A program made the translations under genes and the position numbers. The notes below the pieces were generated by a model. It ran no database searches. It was not told the DNA's origin and worked only from the letters and a program-made list of their open reading frames with translations. This document shows, piece by piece, positions 1 through 8,465 of a stretch of DNA of 55,970 bases (the first letter of the stretch is position 1; every line of letters begins with the position of its first letter). The DNA comes from DATMNI01 sp035570275 (GTDB lineage: Bacteria; Acidobacteriota; Terriglobia; Bryobacterales; Bryobacteraceae): the NCBI GenBank assembly GCA_035570275.1, contig DATMNI010000021.1, forward strand, positions 1-55,970, given 5' to 3'.

Positions 1-668
1 TCCATCATCTTCTTGCGGCCGCACATGGTCCAGATCACCCAGAAAGGGATCGCCATGCAGAACAGCACCAGGATGCGCCCCACCATCGCGCTCAGCAGAT
101 CCAGCGGCAATCCGGTGACAGTGGCCAGGGTGATGACGGGAATGCCCAGGGCGCCGAAGGCCACCGGGGCGGTGTTGGCAATCAGCGCCAGGCCGGCGGC
201 CTGCAGGGGCCGGAAGCCGAGCCCGATTAGCATGGCCGCGGAAATCGCCACCGGGGTTCCGAATCCGGCAGCGCCTTCAATGAATGCGCCGAAACAGAAG
301 GCGATCAGCAGCACTTGCACACGCCGGTCGCTGCCTACGCCGGCGATGCTGTCTTTTACGATATCGAAGTCGCCGGACTTGACTGTTACGTCATAAATGA
401 AGATGGCGCCCAGCACGATCCAGCCGATCGGAAAAAGACCATAGGCGGCGCCCATGAGGGCCGCGGCGCCGGCGAGTTTCACAGGCATTCCAAAGACCAG
501 GATGGCCACACCAAGCGAAGCCGCCAGCCCCGATAATGCGGCCCAGTGAGCTTTGACGTGGCCGAATGCGAGGAGCCCCAACAGGACGACTACGGGAAGG
601 GCGGCGACCAGCGCCGACAGCCCCAGGCTGCCGGCTACGGGGGTATAGACTTGCGTCCAATTAAGCAT
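1..668 (-). CDS. lldP: L-lactate permease (C-terminus beyond window)
   Basis: Integral membrane lactate/glycolate permease of the LctP family, importing lactate with protons across the inner membrane. The frame opens at the ATG complementary to 666-668 and stays open to the window edge (222 codons), so only the N-terminal part of a roughly 500-600-residue protein is seen. It reads MLNWTQVYTPVAG, then hydrophobic segments with the family's GAFIEGAAGFGTPVAI stretch near residue 135 and ANTAPVAFGALGIPV near residue 165. The upstream 170 bp hold a 17-bp palindrome and two sequence blocks also found upstream of the dicarboxylate carrier and malic enzyme, which suggests joint control of organic-acid use. 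Family assignment is firm; substrate preference between lactate and glycolate is not resolved. Confidence 0.9.
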   Translation of the reverse strand, partial: MLNWTQVYTPVAGSLGLSALVAALPVVVLLGLLAFGHVKAHWAALSGLAASLGVAILVFGMPVKLAGAAALMGAAYGLFPIGWIVLGAIFIYDVTVKSGDFDIVKDSIAGVGSDRRVQVLLIAFCFGAFIEGAAGFGTPVAISAAMLIGLGFRPLQAAGLALIANTAPVAFGALGIPVITLATVTGLPLDLLSAMVGRILVLFCMAIPFWVIWTMCGRKKMM

Positions 669-681
669 TTCAGATCTTTAA

Positions 682-698
682 ATACTATTTAGTAGTAT
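682..698. promoter_or_regulatory. 17-bp palindromic operator-like site upstream of lldP
   Basis: ATACTATTTAGTAGTAT has arms ATACTA/TAGTAT around a 5-nt centre, 14 bp upstream of the lldP start. A second 17-bp palindrome with the same outer arms lies at 2314-2330 between dctA and maeB. Function as a repressor or activator site is inferred from symmetry, position and recurrence; the cognate regulator is not in the window. Confidence 0.55.
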
Positions 699-705
699 AG
701 TTCCA

Positions 706-737
706 CAGGTGAAACACTGTGGCAATCAGGTAAAACA
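706..737. promoter_or_regulatory. repeated CAGGTRAAACA motifs upstream of lldP
   Basis: CAGGTGAAACAC (706-717) and CAGGTAAAACA (727-737) are direct copies. The larger block AATCAGGTAAAACA (724-737) recurs exactly at 2355-2368 in the dctA/maeB intergenic region, and TTCCACAGG also occurs in both regions. This looks like binding sites for a shared regulator; no regulator is identified. Confidence 0.4.
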
Positions 738-740
738 AGG

Positions 741-837
741 AGCTTTCAGCGATCAGCTTTCAGCCATCAGCTTTGGGCGGTCAGCTTCGGGTGGCGCGGT
801 CTTGAGCCGAACGCTGATAGCTGATAGCTGACAGCTA
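741..837. repeat. intergenic AGCTTTCAGC / TGATAGCTG repeat cluster
   Basis: A short stretch of iterated TCAGCTTT-like and GATAGCTGATAGCTGACAGC-like units fills the gap between dctA (stop at 839) and the lldP upstream region. It has no coding potential. Low-complexity CAGCT-rich intergenic elements like this can form stem-loops and may end dctA transcription. Boundaries are approximate. Confidence 0.5.
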
Positions 838-838
838 C

Positions 839-2203
839 TTACCTTCTTCCCGCCATCGCCAACTCCGGATGATCGACAAAAGGAACGCGCTCAATCGCCG
901 CCGCTGCCGCCAGCGTGTCGTCGTTGACCTCCTCTTCACCATTTAATACCCGCTTCATGCGGCCCTCATCGAGTTCGCGCTCCCACTTGGCAACCACGAT
1001 AGTTGCCACGCCGTTACCCACAAGGTTCGTCAGCGCGCGCATTTCCGACATGAAGCGGTCCACGCCCAGCAGCAGGGTGAGCCCGGCCATGGGGACCGTC
1101 CCCACCGCCTGCAGGGTCGCCGACAGCGTGATGAACCCGCCGCCCGTCACCGCCGCCGCTCCTTTGGAACTGAGCATCAGGATCAGCAGCAGGAAGGCCT
1201 CTTGCGACCCGGTCAGGTGCGTGTTGGTGGCCTGCGCCACGAAGATCGCGGCAATCGTCAGATAAATGGAGGTGCCGTCCAGGTTGAAGGAATAACCCGC
1301 GGGGATCACCAGCCCGACCACCGATTTCGAGCAGCCGAGCGCCTCCATTTTGACCATGATGCGCGGCAGCACCGATTCCGAAGACGAGGTGCCCAGCACG
1401 ATGAGAAGCTCTTCCTTGATGTACCTGATGAATTTCCAAATGCTGAAACCGTGCATAGAGGCGATGATCCCGAGGACGACGAATACGAACGCGATACTGG
1501 TGACGTAGACGCACGCCATCAGCTTGGCGAGTGGAATCAGCGTCTTCAGCCCGTAATGGCCCACCGTGTATGCCATCGCCCCAAACGCCCCGATGGGCGC
1601 GGCCTGCATGATGAGGCCGATCACGCCGAACATCAGGTGAGCTACCTTCTCGCACCCCGCAATCAGCGTCTTGCCTTGTCCGAGCGCCGCCAGCGCCAGG
1701 CCGACCAGGATGGCGAGCAACAAAACCTGCAGGATCTCGCCCTCCGAAAAGGCTCCGATGAACGTCTTGGGGATGATATTCATCGCAAAGTCGACGGAGC
1801 TCAGATGATGCCCCTGAGCGGCGTAGGACTGGATGGCGCTGGCGTCCAGTTTGCTGGCGTCCACATTCATGCCCGCGCCCGGCCGGACGACGTCGACCAC
1901 CGCCAGCCCGATCAGCAGCGCGACCGTAGTGAGCACTTCAAAGTAAAGCAGGGCCTTCAGACCGACGCGCCCCAGTTTGCGCATATCGCCGATGCTGGCG
2001 ATTCCCACCACCACTGTGAAGAAGATCACCGGCCCGATCATCATGCGGATCAATTTGATAAAGCCAACGCCAAACGGCTCCATCTTTCCGGCGGTGGAGG
2101 GGGCCACGACTCCCAGTACGATTCCCAGGAGGATTCCGACGAGCACACGAAAATATAGGGTGCGATAAAACTTCTTGGGGGTGGCTTTGTGCGGCGTTTG
2201 CAT
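839..2203 (-). CDS. dctA: C4-dicarboxylate / amino-acid:cation symporter
   Basis: Sodium- or proton-coupled importer of the DAACS (DctA/GltP) family, 454 residues, typical of the family. The N-terminus carries a cytoplasmic basic stretch followed by TM1 (LYFRVLVGILLGIVLGVVAP). Family signatures are visible: a serine-rich re-entrant loop (VLGTSSSESVLPRIM, about residue 270), PAGYSFNLDGTSIYLT (about residue 300) and an NLVGNGVATIVVAKWE-like segment near the C-terminus, matching the substrate/cation-binding NxxGxxxA region. It is divergent from maeB and shares the operator-bearing intergenic region with it. Uptake of malate, fumarate or succinate beside a malic enzyme makes metabolic sense. A glutamate carrier is the main alternative; the sequence resembles DctA more closely. 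Confidence 0.93.
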   Translation of the reverse strand: MQTPHKATPKKFYRTLYFRVLVGILLGIVLGVVAPSTAGKMEPFGVGFIKLIRMMIGPVIFFTVVVGIASIGDMRKLGRVGLKALLYFEVLTTVALLIGLAVVDVVRPGAGMNVDASKLDASAIQSYAAQGHHLSSVDFAMNIIPKTFIGAFSEGEILQVLLLAILVGLALAALGQGKTLIAGCEKVAHLMFGVIGLIMQAAPIGAFGAMAYTVGHYGLKTLIPLAKLMACVYVTSIAFVFVVLGIIASMHGFSIWKFIRYIKEELLIVLGTSSSESVLPRIMVKMEALGCSKSVVGLVIPAGYSFNLDGTSIYLTIAAIFVAQATNTHLTGSQEAFLLLILMLSSKGAAAVTGGGFITLSATLQAVGTVPMAGLTLLLGVDRFMSEMRALTNLVGNGVATIVVAKWERELDEGRMKRVLNGEEEVNDDTLAAAAAIERVPFVDHPELAMAGRR

Positions 2204-2313
2204 TGTGGGGACCTCTTGTTTTGCGGCTGCGGCGAAGCTGGGCGGCTTCGAGCTGCGTCAGGTCTCCTGGTTGTCCACTGAGACCAAATGCCTATTTAGT
2301 AGATTAGGACCTT

Positions 2314-2330
2314 ATACTATTAGATAGTAT
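2314..2330. promoter_or_regulatory. 17-bp palindromic operator between dctA and maeB
   Basis: ATACTATTAGATAGTAT is a perfect inverted repeat (7-bp arms ATACTAT/ATAGTAT, 3-nt centre). It shares outer arms and total length with the lldP site at 682-698. A degraded copy, CTATTTAGTAGATTAG, lies at 2292-2307. The site is 111 bp from the dctA start and 137 bp from the maeB start, so it could control either or both. Confidence 0.55.
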
Positions 2331-2414
2331 TACCACGCTATATGGGGAAACTTAAATCAGGTAAAACACCTACGTTCCACAGGGGGGCACCTATAGCAGA
2401 AACCCGCAGCCTCT

Positions 2415-2444
2415 TTGGCTTTGATTCAGATAACAGAGTATAAT
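2415..2444 (+). promoter_or_regulatory. putative maeB promoter
   Basis: TTGGCT (2415-2420) and a perfect TATAAT (2439-2444) are separated by 18 bp, with the maeB start 22 bp after the -10 box and the ribosome-binding sequence AAAGGTG at 2454-2460. The -35 box is weak; the -10 box is consensus for a housekeeping sigma factor. Confidence 0.5.
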
Positions 2445-2466
2445 TATCTTTATAAAGGTGGCGTAC

Positions 2467-4758
2467 ATGCAGATCCGTCCAGAAGATGCCCTCGATTACC
2501 ATTCCGCGGCTCCCGCGGGCAAGGTGTCGGTTACCCCGACCAAGCCCTGCCTCACCCAGAGAGATCTCAGTCTTGCCTACACCCCAGGCGTCGCCGTTCC
2601 GTGCCTGGCAATCGAGCGCGACCCCAGCCTCGCCTATAAGTACACCGCCAAGGGCAACCTGGTAGGCGTGGTAACCAACGGCTCGGCGGTTCTGGGCCTG
2701 GGCAATATCGGAGCGCTGGCGGGCAAGCCGGTAATGGAAGGCAAGGCCGTTCTGTTCAAGCGCTTCGCCGATATCGATGTTTTCGATATTGAGCTGGCCA
2801 CGGCAAATCCGGACGAAATCATCCGCGCCTGTCAACTGCTGGAACCCACCTTCGGCGGCATCAATCTGGAAGACATCAAGGCGCCGGAATGTTTCCAAAT
2901 CGAAGAAGAGCTGCGCCAGACTATGAAGATTCCGGTGTTCCACGACGATCAGCATGGCACCGCGATTATATCCGGCGCGGGCCTGCTGAACGCTCTCGAA
3001 CTGGCCGGCAAGAAGATCGAAGAAATCAAGATCGTCTTCAATGGCGCCGGCGCCGCCGCCATTTCCTGCGCCGCTCATTACATTAAGCTTGGCGTCCGCC
3101 ACGAGAATATTCTGATGTGCGACACCAAGGGCGTCATTTACGAAGGCCGCACCGGGCACATGAACGCCTACAAGGCGCGCTATGCCGCCACCACCGAGGC
3201 CCGCACCCTGACCGAAGCGCTGGTGGGCGCGGACGTCTTCTTCGGCCTGTCGAGCGCGGGCGCCGTGACCCCCGAAATGCTGATGGGGATGGCCGCCGAC
3301 CCGATCGTCTTCGCGCTGGCCAATCCCGATCCGGAAATCGGCTACGATGAGGCGCTGGCCGCCCGTCCCGACGCCATTGTGGCCACCGGCCGCTCGGATT
3401 ATCCCAACCAGGTGAACAACGTTCTCGGTTTCCCGTTCATCTTCCGCGGCGCCCTGGACGTGCGCGCCACCACCATCAACGACGAAATGAAACTGGCGGC
3501 GACGCGCGCGCTGGCCTCGCTGGCCAAGGAAGACGTGCCCGACTCGGTGCTGCGCGCCTATTCCGTGGACCGGATCGAATTTGGCCGCGAGTATATCATT
3601 CCGAAGCCATTCGACCCCCGGGTGCTCATCTGGGAGGCGTCCGCGGTGGCGCAGGCCGCCATGGACAGCGGCGTGGCCCAGGTGCACGTCGATATCCGTC
3701 AGTACCGCGAAGAACTGGAATGCCGTCTGGGCAGGGCCCATGGCGTGATGCGCGCCATGATCAACAAGGCGCAGAAGAACCCGCGGCGCGTCGTGTTTAC
3801 GGAAGGCGAAGAGGGCAAAATCCTGCGGGCGGCCCGAATCCTGATCGATGAGAAGATCGCGCTTCCGATTCTTTTGGGCAACGAGGCGCGGATTCGCGAT
3901 AAGGCGGCCGAACTGCACCTGCGTCTGGACAATCTCCAAATCGTGGATCCCCAGAACTTTGCGCGGCAGGATGTGTACCTGGAAGAGTTTTACAGCCTGC
4001 GCCAGCGCAAGGGCGTGACCAGGACAGAGGCGGGGAAACTGATTCTGAACCCCGTCACGTTCGGCAGCCTGATGGTACGGTTGGGCGATGCCGACGCACT
4101 CATCGGCGGCCTCACCACTCATTATCCGGATACCATCCGGCCGGCGCTTCAGGTGATCGACGTACGCCCCGAACTGCGCCGTGTGGCCGGTGTCTACGTG
4201 CTGATCACTCCCAAGGGAGACATTTTTTTCCTGGCCGACGCCACGGTCAACATCGAGCCCTCCGCCGAAGACCTGGCGGAAATCGCCATCATGACGGCGG
4301 AAAAGGCCCTGCGGTTCGGCCAGGAGCCGCGGGTTGCGATGCTCTCCTTCTCCAACTTCGGCAGCACGCAGCATCCGCTTTCCGCCAAGATCCGCCAAGC
4401 CGTGGAACTGGTTCGTCAACGCGCGCCAGGCCTGATGATTGACGGCGAAATGCAAGCCGATACGGCCGTGGTTCCGCAGATCCTGGAGGAGACTTACCCG
4501 TTCAGCACGCTTCGGGGCGGCGCCAATGTCCTGGTCTTCCCCAACCTGGAATCCGGCAACATCGCCTATAAACTGCTGCACCGGATTGGTGGCGCGGAGC
4601 TGATCGGCCCCCTGCTGGCCGGCCTTTCCAAGCCGGTTCACGTCCTGCAACGCGGCTCAGAAGTGAACGACATCGTGAACGTCGCCGCGGTGGCTGTGGT
4701 TGACGCGCAGGAAGTGGGAGCGCCCTACCGTTCGCTCGCCAGCGCCGCTAGGGTTTAG
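2467..4758 (+). CDS. maeB: NADP-dependent malic enzyme (MaeB type, with phosphotransacetylase-like domain)
   Basis: Oxidative decarboxylation of malate to pyruvate with NADP reduction. The 763-residue length fits the two-part MaeB architecture: an N-terminal malic enzyme domain (residues 1-425 or so) and a C-terminal phosphate acetyltransferase-like domain (about 430-760) that in relatives is regulatory. Visible motifs include the malic enzyme N-lobe SLAYTPGVAVPCL, the metal-binding VFHDDQHGTAI region and the nucleotide-binding IVFNGAGAAAISCA. The ATG at 2467 is chosen because AAAGGTG sits 6 nt upstream; a GTG at 2458 is in frame but overlaps that site. Divergent from dctA, consistent with feeding imported C4-dicarboxylates to pyruvate and NADPH. 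Confidence 0.96.
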   Translation: MQIRPEDALDYHSAAPAGKVSVTPTKPCLTQRDLSLAYTPGVAVPCLAIERDPSLAYKYTAKGNLVGVVTNGSAVLGLGNIGALAGKPVMEGKAVLFKRFADIDVFDIELATANPDEIIRACQLLEPTFGGINLEDIKAPECFQIEEELRQTMKIPVFHDDQHGTAIISGAGLLNALELAGKKIEEIKIVFNGAGAAAISCAAHYIKLGVRHENILMCDTKGVIYEGRTGHMNAYKARYAATTEARTLTEALVGADVFFGLSSAGAVTPEMLMGMAADPIVFALANPDPEIGYDEALAARPDAIVATGRSDYPNQVNNVLGFPFIFRGALDVRATTINDEMKLAATRALASLAKEDVPDSVLRAYSVDRIEFGREYIIPKPFDPRVLIWEASAVAQAAMDSGVAQVHVDIRQYREELECRLGRAHGVMRAMINKAQKNPRRVVFTEGEEGKILRAARILIDEKIALPILLGNEARIRDKAAELHLRLDNLQIVDPQNFARQDVYLEEFYSLRQRKGVTRTEAGKLILNPVTFGSLMVRLGDADALIGGLTTHYPDTIRPALQVIDVRPELRRVAGVYVLITPKGDIFFLADATVNIEPSAEDLAEIAIMTAEKALRFGQEPRVAMLSFSNFGSTQHPLSAKIRQAVELVRQRAPGLMIDGEMQADTAVVPQILEETYPFSTLRGGANVLVFPNLESGNIAYKLLHRIGGAELIGPLLAGLSKPVHVLQRGSEVNDIVNVAAVAVVDAQEVGAPYRSLASAARV

Positions 4759-4770
4759 AAAAGTCTTTGG

Positions 4771-4920
4771 TGGGTCAGGATGTGATCCTGCGGCGGATTG
4801 GTAATCCGGCCTGCGCGATGGGGCAGCGAGCCGCTGCTTGGTTTCCCAATCCGCGGAAGGCGATTACCAATTCGCGGGAGGCGGGTTGCCAACCCGCCGC
4901 AGGTTAGCAACCTGCCCCAC
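4771..4920. repeat. cluster of palindromic CCTGCGGCGGATTGG/GGTTAGCAACC repeats
   Basis: Several related imperfect palindromes, for example GGCGGATTGGTAATCCGG, CAATCCGCGGAAGG and GCGGGTTGCCAACCCGC, followed by CAGGTTAGCAACCTGCCCCA. The segment 4881-4920 is nearly identical, in reverse complement, to 15719-15758 (2-3 differences in 40 bp). The cluster lies between the converging maeB and response-regulator genes. It resembles a dispersed REP-like family and could act as a transcription end. Confidence 0.75.
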
Positions 4921-4926
4921 AACCTC

Positions 4927-5583
4927 TCATATCGTTGTCAGCCCTTCACGCAAGGCGTACCGCGTCAGTTCTATGGTGCTGTGGATCTCCAGCTTATCCA
5001 TGATGTTCTGGCGGTGCGATTCCACCGTTTTGGCGCTGATGCTGAGAAGGTGCGCGATTTCCTTCACGCGCTTTCCATCGGTCAGCAGCCGCAACACCTC
5101 CTGTTCCCGCGCCGTCAGCATTTGCAGAGGCGATACCGGCGGCCGCTCCGCAGTGCTGGTCTGGCGCACGAAATCCTCCACCAGCGTGCCCGTGATCACC
5201 GCGCTGAGATACGGCCGGTTTGCCATTACCGTCTTCACGGCCTGGTTCAATTCCTCGAAGGCGCTGTCCTTCACCAGGTATCCCAACGCACCGGCACGCA
5301 CCATTTCGCTGACGAATCGCCGGTCCGAATGCATCGACAGCGCGATCACCCGGGTGTCCGGACATTCGGCTCGGATGCGGCGCGTCGCGGCCACGCCGTC
5401 CAGGCCCGGCATCACCACATCCATGATCACCAGATCCGGCCGCAAGTCGCGCGCCAGAGCCACCGCGGTTTCGCCATCGGAGGCTTCGCCCACCACGGTG
5501 ATGTCGGGTTGCTGGGCCAAAAGGCTCCGCAGCCCTTCCCGCAAGATGCGATGATCATCGGCCAACAGAATTCTGATGCTCAT
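4927..5583 (-). CDS. NarL/LuxR-family response regulator
   Basis: Transcription regulator of a two-component system: receiver domain (residues 1-120) followed by a LuxR-type helix-turn-helix (about 150-215). Receiver features are ILLADDHRILREG (acidic pocket), VIMDVVMPGLDG (phosphoacceptor Asp), ALSMHS and YLVKDS (Lys switch). The output domain contains LTAREQEVLRLLTDGK and AKTVESHRQNIMDKL. The start at 5583 (MSIRILLADD) is preferred because GGAAATGGAAC precedes it; an in-frame ATG at 5610 would add nine residues. It overlaps the 3' end of the upstream histidine kinase by 29 bp, so the two are probably translated together and form a cognate pair. Target genes are unknown. Confidence 0.93.
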   Translation of the reverse strand: MSIRILLADDHRILREGLRSLLAQQPDITVVGEASDGETAVALARDLRPDLVIMDVVMPGLDGVAATRRIRAECPDTRVIALSMHSDRRFVSEMVRAGALGYLVKDSAFEELNQAVKTVMANRPYLSAVITGTLVEDFVRQTSTAERPPVSPLQMLTAREQEVLRLLTDGKRVKEIAHLLSISAKTVESHRQNIMDKLEIHSTIELTRYALREGLTTI

Positions 5584-7951
5584 GTTCCATTTCCGCATTT
5601 CCAGCGGCAAGATCGAGGGGCAAATGAATTTTCACCGCGGTTCCTTTTAGCGGTTCGGAGCGCAAGGAAACCCGCCCGCCCAAGTCCGAGACCCGCTCAT
5701 AGATATTGAACAGTCCAAAGCCATCCTGGGAGCCCGGGGCCCCGATGTTCAAATCGGCGAGGTTGGAGAGGCCGGCCCTTCGGAAGCCCTTTCCGTTGTC
5801 TTTCACCACCACTTCCACGCCGTCGTCCAGCCAGCGGAGACGCACGGCCACTTCGCTGGCCCCGGCGTGTTTGGCCACGTTCACGAGCAGCTCTCGCACC
5901 GCCGAAAAGAGGAATACGCGGCTTTCCTCCCGCATCTCCTCGGATTCACCCATGCGCGTAAAAGTCACGCGATAGCCGTGCTGCTTTTCCATATTCTCCG
6001 CCAGCCATTTGAGCGCGGCCTCCAGGCCGAGTTGATACAGGATGGGAGAGCTCAGTTGATAGGTCAAGGAGCGGGTCTGCTGCAGCGCTTCTTCCACCAG
6101 GCGCTGCACCTCCTCAATACGCCGCCGCAGCTCCGAATCCGTAACCAGGGTCCGCAATGGCGCCACTTTCAGCTTCGCCGTGGCCAGAATCTGCCCCAGG
6201 TTTTCATGCAGCTCGGCGGCAATGGCGCGCCGTTCCCTGGCCTCCACCACGGTCAATTCCGCCGCCAGTTTGCGCAGCTTCCGCCGGTACTCCCCCAGCT
6301 TCTCCTCGGACCGCTTTTCTTCGGTGATGTCGCGAATCACGCTCACCCAGCTCACCATTACGCCATCTTCGTCGTAGAGCGGCATCACGCTGTGCTGGGT
6401 GGCGAAGACCTCGCCGTTCCGGCGCTTCATCTGGAACGTGGGGATGCGCAGGTAACCCTTTTCCCGGATGGCCTGGAGGGCCAGTTCCCGGAAACGCTCG
6501 AACTCCGCGTCATCCACGTGCAGCAACCGGACCGATTGGCCCACCACCTCCTCGCGGGTATAACCGAAAAGTTTGGTGGTGGCGGGATTGCAGTCGATGA
6601 TGGTGCGAGACTCGGCGGTAATGATCAGCAGGCAGTCGCGCAAGCTGGCAAAGGTCTTGTTGAGCAGTCGCTGAGATTCCCGCAGCGCCCGCTCCGTGGC
6701 CTCGCGCTTGAGAATGTCCAGGCGCAGGCGGCTGTTCAGGTTTTCCAGTTGCGCCGAGCGGCTGGTAACCAGTTCCTCCAGATGTTCCTGCTGGTTCCAC
6801 AAGGCCCGTTCCGCGGCTTTGCGGCGGCGAATATTGCGCACCAGAATGAAATTCGCCACAATCAGAAACACCAACAGGGCCGCTGCCGCCAGAGACCCGA
6901 GCCGGTGCCGCCGGAAGAACGATTCCGGCATATTCCGGATCACACTATCCTTCGGCAGCGCGCCCAAAGGAATGCCGAAGCGCCGCAGTTGCGCATAGTC
7001 GAACATGTAGCGGTTGGGACGGTCAGGGGTGAACCGCACCACCGGAATCGAGCCCGCATCCTCGCCGCCGAGCACCCGCAGGGCGATCTTTCCCGCGGTC
7101 ACTCCCTGATAGAATCCGCTGATCAGCTTCCCGCCCACCATGCCGTAGCCGAGATTGAAATCCCATGCGCCATAGATGGGAACCTTGGTGGCGCGGGCAA
7201 TGGCTCGGGCGCTCTGATCGTATTCGAAGAACCGGCCCGTCTTGTCGTGAGAGAAAAAGGAATAGAAAACCAGACTGTTCCCAGACAGATCTTTCAGCGC
7301 GGCCAGTAAATCCGGCATGCTGTAGTCTTCGAGAAACGTGAAGGTCACGCGGGCCGCATAGGAGGGCATCAGTTTGACCACCTCATCGTGCACGGTTTGG
7401 CCGGTTTCGCTGATTTCGTTCACTACGTAGATGCGTTTGGTCTCGGGATGCAGGCGGAGCGCCAGGTCGAGCGTATCCTTGACATCGGCCTCTTCGCTCA
7501 CACCCGTAAACAGGCGATGCCCCTGGATGTCTTCCTCTTTGAAATAGTTGACGCCGCAAAACACTACGGGCGTGTTCGGGAACAGCCGGTCTCGATACTG
7601 GCGCAGGAAATCGAAGGCATTGTTGTCCGTCGCCACAATGACGTCGAAGTGGTGGGACATGAATTTCCGGCGATACACGTCCGGGAATTGCTCCAGCGAA
7701 CCGGGCCCGAAGAAGCGCTTGGTGTCCATGTATTCGATATAAAGATTGCTGGCGCCCAGTTCGGGGAGCAGAACGGAGTCGATGCCGCGGCCTTCATCGT
7801 CGGTCCACCGGTACCCTTTGTAATACGAGTGCAGGACCAGCACGGTCTTACCGCGAAAGGCCTCAGGCTCGCCGGCCGGGGCGGGATAATACCCGTGGAC
7901 TGCCGGGCTGATTGCGCCGATTGTGATCCAGAACAGAAACCTGTACAGCAC
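5555..7951 (-). CDS. hybrid-architecture sensor histidine kinase with ABC substrate-binding-like sensor
   Basis: Membrane sensor kinase of 798 residues. Order: signal peptide (1-20), a periplasmic region (about 30-340) resembling the ABC_sub_bind family (KTVLVLHSYYKGYRWTDDEG, VVFCGVNYFKEEDI, FYSFFSHDKTGRFFEY), one TM segment (about 352-372, LAAAALLVFLIVANFILV), a coiled-coil linker, a PAS domain (about 435-550, IIDCNPATTKLFGYTREEVV), a HisKA_3 dimerisation helix with phosphoacceptor His in ERRAIAAELHENLGQ, and a HATPase_c domain with N-box ELLVNVAKHAGAS and G-boxes DNGKGF and GFGLFNIYERV. Partner is the overlapping NarL-type regulator. The sensor probably binds a small extracytoplasmic ligand; which one cannot be read from the sequence. 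Confidence 0.93.
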   Translation of the reverse strand: MLYRFLFWITIGAISPAVHGYYPAPAGEPEAFRGKTVLVLHSYYKGYRWTDDEGRGIDSVLLPELGASNLYIEYMDTKRFFGPGSLEQFPDVYRRKFMSHHFDVIVATDNNAFDFLRQYRDRLFPNTPVVFCGVNYFKEEDIQGHRLFTGVSEEADVKDTLDLALRLHPETKRIYVVNEISETGQTVHDEVVKLMPSYAARVTFTFLEDYSMPDLLAALKDLSGNSLVFYSFFSHDKTGRFFEYDQSARAIARATKVPIYGAWDFNLGYGMVGGKLISGFYQGVTAGKIALRVLGGEDAGSIPVVRFTPDRPNRYMFDYAQLRRFGIPLGALPKDSVIRNMPESFFRRHRLGSLAAAALLVFLIVANFILVRNIRRRKAAERALWNQQEHLEELVTSRSAQLENLNSRLRLDILKREATERALRESQRLLNKTFASLRDCLLIITAESRTIIDCNPATTKLFGYTREEVVGQSVRLLHVDDAEFERFRELALQAIREKGYLRIPTFQMKRRNGEVFATQHSVMPLYDEDGVMVSWVSVIRDITEEKRSEEKLGEYRRKLRKLAAELTVVEARERRAIAAELHENLGQILATAKLKVAPLRTLVTDSELRRRIEEVQRLVEEALQQTRSLTYQLSSPILYQLGLEAALKWLAENMEKQHGYRVTFTRMGESEEMREESRVFLFSAVRELLVNVAKHAGASEVAVRLRWLDDGVEVVVKDNGKGFRRAGLSNLADLNIGAPGSQDGFGLFNIYERVSDLGGRVSLRSEPLKGTAVKIHLPLDLAAGNAEMEHEHQNSVGR

Positions 7952-8053
7952 GGGGACCTGGGCCGCGGGCCAAACGACGCGGCGTGTGTGATCTCACTGA
8001 GGAGGTTCTCAGGTATTACACGGATGGTAACATGCGGCACCCGTCGCTCCGCT

Positions 8054-8419
8054 ATGCTCAATGGTGTGAGTTTGCCGCTTCGCGATATCGCGCACCAAGC
8101 CTGCCCGCGGTGCCGGCAAGGCAAGATCTTCCGCGCGACGCTGTGGCGCGGATATCTGGCGATGCATGAAAAATGCCCGGTTTGCGGGCTGAAATTCGAG
8201 CGCGAGCAAGGGTATTTTCTGGGAGCGATGTATTTCAGCTACCTGATCTCGATTCCTCCTGTGCTGGCCCTGCTGCTGTTGTTCTGGCGGTTCATCCCGT
8301 GGCGGTTTGAGTGGGTGGTGGTGGCGGCCTTTGTGGCTTACGCTCCGTTTGTGCCGCTGGTGACGCGCTACGCGCGGGTGTTGTGGCTCTACGTGGACCA
8401 GCACTTCGATCCGCAGTAG
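8054..8419 (+). CDS. DUF983 family zinc-ribbon membrane protein
   Basis: Small protein of 121 residues. It starts with a likely zinc ribbon made of two CxxC pairs (CPRCRQGKIF near residue 18 and CPVCGLKFERE near residue 41), followed by YFLGAMYFSYLIS and two hydrophobic segments (ISIPPVLALLLLFWRFIPW and VVVAAFVAYAPFVPLVTRYA) ending in a DQHFDPQ tail. This matches the DUF983 family of bacterial inner-membrane proteins, whose function is not settled; some relatives lie next to cytochrome oxidase genes. It is divergent from the histidine kinase and convergent with the peptidase gene, from which it is separated by a hairpin. Confidence 0.85.
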   Translation: MLNGVSLPLRDIAHQACPRCRQGKIFRATLWRGYLAMHEKCPVCGLKFEREQGYFLGAMYFSYLISIPPVLALLLLFWRFIPWRFEWVVVAAFVAYAPFVPLVTRYARVLWLYVDQHFDPQ

Positions 8420-8437
8420 CCGAACCAGCCCGGGAAC

Positions 8438-8465
8438 GACAGACCACGGACAACGATGGTCTGTC
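8438..8465. terminator. hairpin between convergent genes
   Basis: Perfect 9-bp arms GACAGACCA (8438-8446) and TGGTCTGTC (8457-8465) around a 10-nt loop fill the gap between the stop codons of the DUF983 gene and the metallopeptidase gene. There is no T-run, so it would be a non-canonical bidirectional terminator or a repeat palindrome. Confidence 0.55.

Noticed and set aside
741..837. CRISPR-like array in the CAGCTTT repeats
   Set aside because: Units are short, irregular and without spacers of constant length; there are no cas genes in the window.
2338..4650. A 770-codon open frame on the strand opposite maeB
   Set aside because: It mirrors maeB codon structure, has no recognisable domain, and is rich in His/Gln/Arg as expected from the antisense of a GC-rich gene.
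7388..8053. Long upstream extension of the DUF983 frame
   Set aside because: It is antisense to the histidine kinase; homology to DUF983 begins only near 8054, so the start was set there.
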